A DNA stretch of 5,380 nucleotides from contig JAHJQU010000278.1 of the NCBI GenBank assembly GCA_018819005.1, forward strand, positions 1-5,380, read 5' to 3'. The notes below the pieces were generated by a model that was not told the DNA's origin, did no database searches, and saw only the letters and a list, made by a program, of their open reading frames with translations. This document shows, piece by piece, positions 1-5,208 of this stretch. The translations under genes and the position numbers were made by a program. The DNA comes from Pseudomonadota bacterium. GTDB taxonomy: Bacteria; Desulfobacterota; Desulfobacteria; Desulfobacterales; RPRI01. Within the stretch, counting starts at the first letter, position 1. Every line of letters begins with the position of its first letter.

Positions 1-825
1 GGAAAATATTTCTGTTCCGATTCCGGATAAAAGAAAAATTCCAAGCAGTATATATATGCTCGGCTTTACAAGAAATGAAAGCTCAACAGGAACAAGTACC
101 AGGCGCTCCAATATTGTGAAGGTCACACGACGCATCGGTTCATCAGCCTTCATTCCGGCATCCAAAAATTTTTTTATGTCATTTGCGCGGACCGGTCCCC
201 AGACAACCTTGAAACCGCTCCTTTTTTTCACATCTATTGCAGAAACACCCGTTGCTGAAAGCTGGGGCAGAATAAGTTCTCTGTGGCTTACTATTTTATC
301 AATACCTGAAGCCTTTACCCATTTTATTACTTCCTCAGTCGAAAAAAGACCCTTTCCGGCCGCGCACCACACGTTTATTCCGCGTGTGTCAATTACAAGT
401 ATCCAGGCATCAACCGATGATAATTCCATGCGAAGAGCATCAAATGTCAGCTTATAATTTGCCGTAACAAGAACTGGTGAATCAGCAGCAGGTGTGCCTG
501 TGCAATAAATTCCAGGCGCAATGCTGTATGAATTCCTGCCTATTCCAAATCTCGCCAGAACCGACATCGCATGATCAGCCATAGAAAGTTTTGTTCTGAT
601 TTTTGGAACAGGGCCCGCAGCCGTATCTATAAATTCTTCAACAAACCCGCATATTTCATATCCGGGACGGACAGACCTGCTGCATTCAGGTCCCGGCGGG
701 GGGCCACAGCAGGCGGCCTCCTCCTTTTTGTTTTGCATAACAGGAGTGGACGCAAAAGGCTTCAGGTTTGACACACTGTCGAAAAACTCTTTTTCTTTTT
801 TGTTGCCACAACAATTATTTTCCAT
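1..825 (-). CDS. hgcA: Mercury methylation corrinoid protein HgcA (3' end cut by window edge)
   Basis: HgcA is a membrane-anchored corrinoid protein that, with the ferredoxin-like HgcB, transfers a methyl group to Hg(II) to make methylmercury. I translated 275 codons on the minus strand without a stop; the frame is still open at base 1. The family-defining cap-helix motif NVWCAAGK is at residues 151-158, with Cys154 as the expected lower cobalt ligand (Cys93 in the Pseudodesulfovibrio mercurii protein, from memory). Other corrinoid-domain blocks are SPVLVTANYKLTFDALR (116-132), SHRELILPQL and KKRSGFKVVWGPVRA. After ERLVLVPVEL (240-249) a hydrophobic segment at about 256-274 starts the C-terminal membrane domain, most of which is missing. 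The N-terminus is an extension of about 60 residues with Cys pairs at 5-6 and 39-40 and single Cys at 48 and 59. The ATG at 825 is preceded by AAAGGG eight bases upstream; M30 is an alternative start. The gene lies 46 bases after arsR, with no terminator between them, so the two are probably cotranscribed. Confidence 0.93.
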   Translation of the reverse strand, partial: MENNCCGNKKEKEFFDSVSNLKPFASTPVMQNKKEEAACCGPPPGPECSRSVRPGYEICGFVEEFIDTAAGPVPKIRTKLSMADHAMSVLARFGIGRNSYSIAPGIYCTGTPAADSPVLVTANYKLTFDALRMELSSVDAWILVIDTRGINVWCAAGKGLFSTEEVIKWVKASGIDKIVSHRELILPQLSATGVSAIDVKKRSGFKVVWGPVRANDIKKFLDAGMKADEPMRRVTFTILERLVLVPVELSFLVKPSIYILLGIFLLSGIGTEIFS

Positions 826-871
826 ATTTTTATCCCTTTAATTTCCTTTTATTAACTGTATTCCCAACAGG

Positions 872-1189
872 CTACAAACCGGCAACCCTTTTCTTGAAAT
901 CTTCAAGAACCTTCAAATCTATGCAATAACAGGTGCAAAGCCCCTCCACCTCACCCTTTATAAGTCCTGCTTCCTTCAGGCATTTGAGATGCTGGCTTAC
1001 CGTTGACTGAGCAAGCGGAAGCATTTCAACTATCTGCCCGCATATGCATCGATTCTCCTTTTTCAGATATTTTAAAATTCTGACTCTGGCAGGATGGCCG
1101 AGCGCCTTGCATATCCGAGCAAAAGATTCCGTATCCATAATATCTTTATCATCAGGTGAAACAGAATCATCCGGTTTTTCATCCATCAT
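872..1189 (-). CDS. ArsR/SmtB-family metal(loid)-responsive repressor
   Basis: A 105-residue winged-helix repressor of the ArsR/SmtB family, which dissociates from its operator when thiophilic metals or metalloids bind. The DNA-binding core runs from about residue 22 (FARICKALGHPARVRILKYL) to 90, with the recognition helix in LAQSTVSQHLKCLKEAGLI (59-77). Seven cysteines are present: C27, C48, C50, C70, C85, C87 and C89. C48-I-C50 sits where classical ArsR has its CVC sensor motif, and C85-T-C87-Y-C89 forms a second cluster on the wing or C-terminal side. The ligand cannot be read from sequence; As(III) is the family default, and Hg(II) is tempting because of the context. The start is ATG at 1189 or the adjacent ATG at 1186; a GAGGGGGG Shine-Dalgarno serves either. 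The acidic N-terminal tail (residues 3-20) is probably disordered. It is the first gene of an operon with hgcA and has its own inverted-repeat operator, implying autoregulation. Confidence 0.92.
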   Translation of the reverse strand: MMDEKPDDSVSPDDKDIMDTESFARICKALGHPARVRILKYLKKENRCICGQIVEMLPLAQSTVSQHLKCLKEAGLIKGEVEGLCTCYCIDLKVLEDFKKRVAGL

Positions 1190-1199
1190 AACCCCCCTC

Positions 1200-1227
1200 T
1201 ATATCGTTAATTTACGATATACGATAC
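1200..1227 (-). promoter_or_regulatory. Probable ArsR operator (inverted repeat) upstream of arsR-hgcA
   Basis: TATATCGT (1200-1207) and ACGATATA (1214-1221) are perfect 8-base inverted arms around a 6-base AT-rich centre. A further direct copy of the half-site, ACGATAC, follows at 1221-1227. The site lies just upstream of the arsR Shine-Dalgarno and overlaps the proposed -10 box, which is where an ArsR-family repressor would block RNA polymerase. The inverted repeat is seen directly; its ownership by this ArsR is inferred from position. Confidence 0.72.
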
Positions 1228-1243
1228 AGGTGATTCGTGTCAA
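1216..1243 (-). promoter_or_regulatory. Promoter of the arsR-hgcA operon
   Basis: On the minus strand a perfect sigma-70 -35 hexamer TTGACA (1238-1243) is followed by a 16-base spacer and a -10 hexamer TATATC (1216-1221; four of six consensus bases). Transcription would start around 1209, inside the palindromic operator, giving a leader of about 20 bases that carries the arsR ribosome binding site. The overlap between -10 and operator fits repression by steric exclusion. Confidence 0.65.
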
Positions 1244-1261
1244 GCTTTTTTTGCCTTCTGC

Positions 1262-1290
1262 TTGCTTCCCTTCCCTTTTCCATGTGATAA
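1262..1290 (+). promoter_or_regulatory. Weak candidate promoter for the GT9 gene
   Basis: TTGCTT (1262-1267) and TGATAA (1285-1290) are separated by 17 bases and lie 35 bases before the GT9 start. Both hexamers are imperfect, and the surrounding AT-rich DNA offers alternatives, so this is only the best match in the divergent intergenic region. It is separate from the arsR operator, so coregulation is not indicated. Confidence 0.25.
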
Positions 1291-1325
1291 ATATAAATAA
1301 TGCTGAAAAAATCCATGAACATATT

Positions 1326-2294
1326 ATGAATGAAAAACTATTAATAATTCATCAGGGCGCAATTGGCGACATTGTCTCCATCTTTCCGGCGATAATAAGA
1401 CTTAAGGAAAAATTCTGCCGGATTGACGCAATATGCAAAAAAAGCATCGGCGAATTGGCCTATTCCCTTAAGTTAATAGAAATATTCTATCCTGTTGAAG
1501 CAGCATTTTTTTCATCGGTATTTTCCGGCAAAGCGGATTCTCGCATCATAGATATTTTCCGGTCCTACGATGAAATAATTCTTTTTTCATATTCACAGGA
1601 GCTTGAAAGTATCATCAGCGGCATTGTTAACAGAAAAATATATCGCATACATCCGCGTCCCGATGCCTCTCTGGAAATTCATATATTAAATCATGTTTTA
1701 AATCGCCTTGCTGAAAACGGACTCATCCGGGATTCAAACCGGAATGCAGCCTGGCCTGAAAACGATTATTTTACGCGGCTTGCGGAACAAAAAAAGGCAA
1801 CCCTCGTTCACGACCGCTTGAAAATATTGATACATCCGGGATCAGGAAGTGCAAGGAAAAACTGGAAGCCTTCCAATTTTATAAAAATATTTAAAAAGAT
1901 CGAATCGCTCGGAATGAATCCGGAAATCATACTCGGACCCGCCGAACACAATCTTTATGAAATGTTCGTCAGGAGTCTTCCTGCAGGCAGTGAGGTTCAC
2001 GTGCTCTCGGATCTTGGCGATCTTGTGACAATACTGTCATTATCGGCAGGATTTATCGGAAACGATTCCGGCATAAGCCACCTTGCGGCATTCACAGGCA
2101 TACCGACTGTCGTAATATTCGGTCCCTCAAGTCCGAAAAGATGGAAACCCTTTGGACGATCGGTTGAGGTTCTCCGATCGGAAACCGATTGCAGTCCATG
2201 CTTCGAAACCGGAAAATCAGACTGCAAAGAGATGAAATGCCTTGAGGGGATAACGCCGGAAGTGGTAATAAACGCATTTTTAAAAATAAAGTAA
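1326..2294 (+). CDS. Glycosyltransferase family 9 (ADP-heptose:LPS heptosyltransferase-like) protein
   Basis: A 322-residue GT9 enzyme of the WaaC/WaaF type, which moves a sugar (classically heptose from ADP-heptose) onto lipid A-core or another envelope glycan at the cytoplasmic face of the inner membrane. The N-terminal Rossmann domain begins KLLIIHQGAIGDIVSIFPAI; D15 matches the catalytic Asp of the family. The C-terminal nucleotide-sugar domain shows HPGSGSARKNWKP (170-182), then GNDSGISHLAA (245-255), the usual donor-binding loop, then FGPSSPKRWKP. C289, C292, C300 and C305 form the Cys cluster common near the end of GT9 proteins. The frame is open further upstream to 1044, but that stretch overlaps arsR and its operator on the other strand and does not resemble the family. 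ATG at 1326 directly precedes the conserved beta strand, although no strong Shine-Dalgarno is seen. The acceptor and sugar cannot be specified. It is divergent from arsR-hgcA and convergent with murI. Confidence 0.9.
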   Translation: MNEKLLIIHQGAIGDIVSIFPAIIRLKEKFCRIDAICKKSIGELAYSLKLIEIFYPVEAAFFSSVFSGKADSRIIDIFRSYDEIILFSYSQELESIISGIVNRKIYRIHPRPDASLEIHILNHVLNRLAENGLIRDSNRNAAWPENDYFTRLAEQKKATLVHDRLKILIHPGSGSARKNWKPSNFIKIFKKIESLGMNPEIILGPAEHNLYEMFVRSLPAGSEVHVLSDLGDLVTILSLSAGFIGNDSGISHLAAFTGIPTVVIFGPSSPKRWKPFGRSVEVLRSETDCSPCFETGKSDCKEMKCLEGITPEVVINAFLKIK

Positions 2295-2323
2295 CTGTTC
2301 AGGAGCCTGGCTAGCCACGAACT

Positions 2324-3109
2324 TTATATCTTTACATGCTCAAGCAGAACATTTTGCTTAAGTGTGACTCTTGCGATTTTTGCAAACTGATCCGTTACAT
2401 CCGATACAAAAATTCTTGTTTTTCCGTTTTTGCTCAACAGAGAATCAATATCGGGACGCTCTTTAAGAAATTTTTCCACTTTCCCTGCAACTCCTGTTGA
2501 AGAATCAATTATATTTATCCTTTTCCCGATTTTCCGCTGGATTACATGCTTTAACAGCGGATAATGTGTGCATCCCAGAATCAGTGTGTCAATCTGTCTT
2601 ACTTTCAGGGGATGGAGGTATTTTTTTACTATCATCGCAGTTTCCGGCCTATCTATCCACCCTTCTTCAACCAGAGGAACAAGAAGAGGACATGCAACAG
2701 AATAGATCCTGGCGCCGGGATTTAAAGCCTTGATCTTTTTTTCATAAATGCCGCTTTTGACCGTTGCCCTTGTACCTATTACTCCGATAGCCATTTTTCG
2801 GGAAGACTCAAGGGCAAGCTCTGCTGCCGGAGTGATAACCTCGAATACAGGGGCATCAAATCTTTTTTCAATAATATCAAATGCAACGCTTGAAGCAGTG
2901 TTGCATGCCATGACAATTATCTTCGCCCCGTTGTTGAGCAAAAAAGTCGTATCCTGAACGGCATATTCTATAACCGTTTCGGGACTCTTGTTTCCGTAAG
3001 GCGTGCGTGCCGTATCACCGAAATATATTATATCATAGCCGGGAATCCTTTCCGTTATCTCCTTAACAACAGTCAGCCCACCGATTCCTGAATCAAAAAT
3101 TCCAATCAT
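2324..3109 (-). CDS. murI: Glutamate racemase
   Basis: MurI interconverts L- and D-glutamate in the cytoplasm without a cofactor, supplying D-Glu for peptidoglycan precursor synthesis by MurD. The 261-residue length is normal. Family signatures are intact: DSGIGGLTV (6-14), YFGDTARTPYG (29-39), ACNTAS with catalytic C69, PLLVPLVEEGW (141-151), and GCTHYPLL with the second catalytic C180 plus H182. The C-terminus is complete. ATG at 3109 is the only sensible start, as it begins the first beta strand (MIGIFDSG), although no strong Shine-Dalgarno precedes it. No neighbour on the same strand is close, so it appears to be transcribed alone. I could not identify a convincing promoter in the AT-rich DNA upstream. 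Its end lies 29 bases from the convergent GT9 gene. Confidence 0.98.
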   Translation of the reverse strand: MIGIFDSGIGGLTVVKEITERIPGYDIIYFGDTARTPYGNKSPETVIEYAVQDTTFLLNNGAKIIVMACNTASSVAFDIIEKRFDAPVFEVITPAAELALESSRKMAIGVIGTRATVKSGIYEKKIKALNPGARIYSVACPLLVPLVEEGWIDRPETAMIVKKYLHPLKVRQIDTLILGCTHYPLLKHVIQRKIGKRINIIDSSTGVAGKVEKFLKERPDIDSLLSKNGKTRIFVSDVTDQFAKIARVTLKQNVLLEHVKI

Positions 3110-3156
3110 TTTTATTAATCAACTTTGTTTTTTATATTGATTTATGATTTATGATC

Positions 3157-3168
3157 TCGTAAAAAATC
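3157..3168. repeat. Possible relic of the MITE terminal arm
   Basis: The 12-mer TCGTAAAAAATC is an exact reverse complement of 3707-3718, the inner part of the right terminal arm of the element at 3572-3726. The two copies lie in inverted orientation on either side of the small gene at 3284-3574. Twelve AT-rich bases could match by chance, so the assignment as a degraded element end is tentative. Confidence 0.35.
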
Positions 3169-3283
3169 CGAACCTGCACCACAAGGGCACGAAGAGTGCG
3201 CAGGGGAAAAACATATAATATTTTATAGCTTGGTGTACTTCCAGGTCTTCATGGTTTTCAAAAATTATATCTTAATCAAAGGA

Positions 3284-3574
3284 ATGCCAGTGAATCATAA
3301 CCATAATCCTCCGGGGCCAGCCATGAATCAGGATATATTCAGGCTCGGTCTTTCAGTCGAAACCATATCCATCTATCTTTTATGCTGCGGCTTTTCCGAT
3401 AATGGAGCCGTCATATCCAGTAGAAATCTTCTCGGGGTATGGAACGGCACCAGAGAGGCTCTTTTAAATGGGATAAAAGAGCTGGAAAAGAAGAACATCC
3501 TTCTTAAAATAATATCCGGTGGAGAAGATAAAAATGTTTACAAGCTGACGGAAAATAAAAGCTGGAAACTATGA
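3284..3574 (+). CDS. Small conserved-looking hypothetical protein, possible winged-helix fold
   Basis: A 96-residue product (83 if it starts at the ATG at 3323) that I cannot assign to a named family. From MNQDIFRLGLSVETISIYLLCCGFSDNGAVIS onward the pattern resembles a small winged helix-turn-helix: helix, short helix around ISSRNLLGVWNGTREALLNGIKELEKKNIL, then a beta wing ending in VYKLTENKSW. It lacks a signal peptide or membrane segment. The frame is also open to a TTG at 3230. The ATG at 3284 has AAAGGA immediately adjacent (too close), while the ATG at 3323 has GGGG at better spacing, so the start is uncertain. A lone TATAAT sits at 3214-3219 without a recognisable -35. The stop TGA at 3572-3574 is made partly by the left end of the inserted repeat. 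Without the insertion the frame would read on through CLGAVTK to a TAA at 3753-3755. A DNA-binding role is only a suggestion. Confidence 0.6.
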   Translation: MPVNHNHNPPGPAMNQDIFRLGLSVETISIYLLCCGFSDNGAVISSRNLLGVWNGTREALLNGIKELEKKNILLKIISGGEDKNVYKLTENKSWKL

Positions 3575-3726
3575 CGGCTTCGTATAAAGTCATTCTGCTT
3601 TGTTGCGCTTCATCTTTCGTCATTACAGCGTACTATCATGTACGCTTCATTCCTCAAGATTCGCGCGCCTTGCATAATGAGCTTTCTACTTTGCCGTCTG
3701 AATTTAGATTTTTTACGAAACCGTCA
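3572..3726. mobile_element. MITE-like palindromic insertion element, non-coding
   Basis: About 155 bases bounded by imperfect terminal inverted repeats. The left arm at 3572-3591 begins TGACGGCTTCGTA, and the right arm at 3707-3726 reads TGACGGTTTCGTA on the opposite strand; 17 of 20 positions match. An 8-base direct repeat AAACTATG (3566-3573 and 3726-3733) overlaps the two ends, as expected for a target-site duplication. The interior has no plausible gene but holds a perfect hairpin and two similar segments (around GCGCTTCATC and ACGCTTCATT). I infer a non-autonomous element moved by a transposase encoded elsewhere; the transposase family cannot be assigned from this window. Confidence 0.72.
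3627..3646. repeat. Internal hairpin of the MITE-like element
   Basis: AGCGTAC (3627-3633) and GTACGCT (3640-3646) are perfect 7-base inverted arms around a 6-base loop TATCAT, near the centre of the element. No T-run follows on either side, so it is not an intrinsic terminator; it is probably a structural part of the element. Confidence 0.6.
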
Positions 3727-3739
3727 AACTATGCTTAGG

Positions 3740-3786
3740 AGCCGTTACAAAATAACAATTCCTTTTCTTACCATTTTGTTACGGCT
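3740..3786. repeat. 47-bp inverted repeat downstream of the MITE
   Basis: AGCCGTTACAAAAT (3740-3753) pairs with ATTTTGTTACGGCT (3773-3786) at 13 of 14 positions around a 19-base pyrimidine-rich loop. It lies between the convergent ends of the small gene and the ykgJ-family gene. In the reconstructed pre-insertion sequence it begins at the 3' end of the small gene. It lacks a clear U-tract, so it may be an RNA-stabilising hairpin, a weak bidirectional terminator or another small dispersed repeat. Confidence 0.6.
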
Positions 3787-3844
3787 TACGGGTCATTATG
3801 CCGGTCAAGGCGTCTCAATGTTCCAGTTCTTTTTTAACGACGGC

Positions 3845-4249
3845 TTAGCCGCTTTTAGACAGCTCCAGCTCAACACACTTTCTTATAAGATTTGCAGGCA
3901 CATCGGTACGAATGCCGGGGCACTGTCCGGCCATAACATACCAGTTATCCGTATCGGCTAGAACGCTTTTTATAAATGGCCATTGTCTGCACATGTGCGG
4001 CTTAACCGGATGAATCGTACATATTTTGTCCCAGAACACGCAATATCCATTCTTGCCCTGGGCAAGTACTGGTTTTCCGCCGGACATTTCACAATACTTC
4101 AAAATGAAGCTTTCATGATCGGCTTTAATATACCCGGCTATTGCTTCAATATCTTCCCTTGTTACGAAAGTCCCGCCGTAGCCCTTACAGCAATCGCCGC
4201 ACATTGTACATTTGAATAAATCATCCGACTGAACCGTCTTAGACTGCAT
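3845..4249 (-). CDS. YkgJ-family cysteine cluster protein
   Basis: A 134-residue member of the YkgJ (UPF0153) family of small cytoplasmic proteins thought to bind a metal ion or iron-sulfur cluster; the biochemical role is not established. The N-terminal cluster C14-TM-C17-GD-CC (20-21) is followed by GYCVFWDKICTIHPVKPHMCRQWPF, with C70, C77 and C87, and finally C110 in AGQCPG. This spacing is the family signature. The start ATG lies inside the 3' end of recR (11-base overlap in another frame), and no strong Shine-Dalgarno is seen, which suggests translational coupling to recR. It is the last gene of the dnaX-ybaB-recR group in this window. The stop TAA sits in a short palindrome (CGGCTTAGCCG) too small to be a terminator. 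No shared function with RecR is shown by the sequence. Confidence 0.9.
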   Translation of the reverse strand: MQSKTVQSDDLFKCTMCGDCCKGYGGTFVTREDIEAIAGYIKADHESFILKYCEMSGGKPVLAQGKNGYCVFWDKICTIHPVKPHMCRQWPFIKSVLADTDNWYVMAGQCPGIRTDVPANLIRKCVELELSKSG

Positions 4250-4835
4250 GCCTGGTCTCTATGGCCCTTCTCAATGTTACCTGATCCACATACTTAAGAT
4301 CACCGCCTATCGGAACACCGGATGCTATACGGGTAATCTTGACCGAATATTTTAAGAGGCATTGAGCAATATAAGAAGCGGTTGCCTCACCCTCGACATT
4401 TGTGCCTGTTGCAATTATAATTTCTTTGATTTTACCTTCCTTAGTTCTTTCTATAAGTTCCCTGATCTTTATATTATCCGGCCCGACACCATTCATGGGG
4501 GATAAAACTCCCGAAAGTATATGGTAGAGTCCTTTAAAAGATCCGGATTTTTCTACAGCGACCATGTCTGCCGGCTGTTCAACCACGCACAGCAGGGAGG
4601 TGTTTCTGGATGGATCGCTGCAGATATGGCAGGTCTCTGTTTCGCTCAGTGCAGAACAGACGCTGCATATCCTCACCCTTTGTCTTATATCCAGTATGCA
4701 GGCAGCAAGCTGTTCGGCTTCTTTAAGCGGAGAACGCAGGATATGCATTGCAAGGCGTTCGGCAGTTTTTTCTCCGATACCGGGAAGCTTAGCGAGATTT
4801 TTTATCAGATTCAGAATAGACAGCGGGTAGTGCAT
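4239..4835 (-). CDS. recR: Recombination mediator protein RecR
   Basis: RecR acts with RecF and/or RecO to load RecA onto single-stranded DNA at gaps during recombinational repair; it forms ring-shaped tetramers that clamp DNA. The 198-residue length is typical. Domains in order: helix-hairpin-helix at about 10-30 (LAKLPGIGEKTAERLA); a four-cysteine zinc motif C57-x2-C60-x8-C69-x2-C72; a Toprim domain from about 80 (LLCVVEQPADMVAVE, with E85); the YHILSGVLSPMNGVGPDNI block; and the C-terminal IASGVPIGGDLKYVDQVTLRRAI segment. The ATG at 4835 is preceded by TGAGGCG with GAGG about seven bases upstream. It lies 48 bases after ybaB, the standard order dnaX-ybaB-recR, so it is probably expressed from the dnaX promoter outside the window. 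Its 3' end overlaps the ykgJ-family gene by 11 bases. Confidence 0.98.
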   Translation of the reverse strand: MHYPLSILNLIKNLAKLPGIGEKTAERLAMHILRSPLKEAEQLAACILDIRQRVRICSVCSALSETETCHICSDPSRNTSLLCVVEQPADMVAVEKSGSFKGLYHILSGVLSPMNGVGPDNIKIRELIERTKEGKIKEIIIATGTNVEGEATASYIAQCLLKYSVKITRIASGVPIGGDLKYVDQVTLRRAIETRHAV

Positions 4836-4883
4836 AAAAACGCCTCAATTATTATCGGTCAGGAATTGTCGTATCAATAAAAT

Positions 4884-5195
4884 TCACATAAGTCCCGGGA
4901 TACTGATGCCTCCGGTTAATTTGCTCATCTCCTGGGAAACCATCTCCTGGGCTTTAGACAGAGCATCGTTAACGGCGGCAAGAATGAGGTCCTGAAGCAT
5001 TTCCACGTCATTCGGATCAACAACCTCTTTTTCTATCTGTATGGAAACGATCTGCTGTTTACCGTTTGCCTGAACTTTAATCATGCCTCCTCCGGAAGCT
5101 GCTTCAACAGTTCTTAAAGCCAGCTCTTCCTGCAGCTTGACCATGCCGGCCTGGAGCTTCTGAGCCTGCTTCATCATATTACCGATTCCCTTCAT
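4884..5195 (-). CDS. ybaB: YbaB/EbfC-family nucleoid-associated protein
   Basis: A 103-residue DNA-binding protein of the YbaB/EbfC family, which forms tweezer-like dimers and associates with the nucleoid. It has the typical layout: an N-terminal helix rich in Lys and Gln (MKQAQKLQAGMVKLQEELA), the GGGMIKVQANGKQQIVSIQIEKEVV beta sheet with the conserved glycines, the acidic DPNDVEMLQDLILAAVNDAL helix, and a C-terminal SKLTGGISIPGLM ending. ATG at 5195 is preferred because a perfect AGGAGG lies seven bases upstream; a TTG directly before it (5198) would shorten the spacing to four. The Shine-Dalgarno overlaps the dnaX stop codon, so translation is probably coupled to dnaX. Neighbours dnaX and recR are the usual partners. 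Confidence 0.96.
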   Translation of the reverse strand: MKGIGNMMKQAQKLQAGMVKLQEELALRTVEAASGGGMIKVQANGKQQIVSIQIEKEVVDPNDVEMLQDLILAAVNDALSKAQEMVSQEMSKLTGGISIPGLM

Positions 5196-5202
5196 CAAAA
5201 TT

Positions 5203-5208
5203 CCTCCT
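5203..5208 (-). promoter_or_regulatory. ybaB ribosome binding site overlapping the dnaX stop
   Basis: A perfect AGGAGG begins within the TAG stop codon of dnaX (the run reads TAGGAGG). It lies seven bases before the ybaB ATG, which fixes that start and points to translational coupling between the two genes. Confidence 0.85.

Noticed and set aside
56..771. Plus-strand frames opposite hgcA
   Set aside because: They are antisense shadows of the hgcA coding sequence, with no family resemblance and no suitable ribosome binding site.
800..814. TTGTTG-CCA-CAACAA palindrome at the 5' end of hgcA
   Set aside because: A short, AT-rich 6-bp stem produced by the codons for Asn-Cys-Cys-Gly-Asn; too weak to claim a regulatory role.
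1044..1325. Upstream in-frame extension of the GT9 reading frame
   Set aside because: It overlaps arsR, its promoter and operator on the opposite strand and bears no resemblance to GT9 N-termini; the family begins at the ATG at 1326.
2295..2323. Possible terminator between convergent GT9 and murI genes
   Set aside because: Only a small GGCTAGCC palindrome is present, without a stem of useful length or a U-tract on either strand.
3170..3204. CCTGC...GCAGG pairing in the murI upstream region
   Set aside because: A five-base stem with a long loop; it may be part of a common GCACGAAG-type intergenic repeat, but there is too little sequence to support that.
3841..3851. CGGCTTAGCCG palindrome at the ykgJ-family stop codon
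   Set aside because: The stem has at most four usable pairs and is followed by an A-run rather than a U-run in the transcript, so it is not an intrinsic terminator.
3638..3961. Plus-strand frame of about 107 codons
   Set aside because: It crosses the MITE interior, the 47-bp inverted repeat and the antisense of the ykgJ-family gene; its composition is not protein-like.
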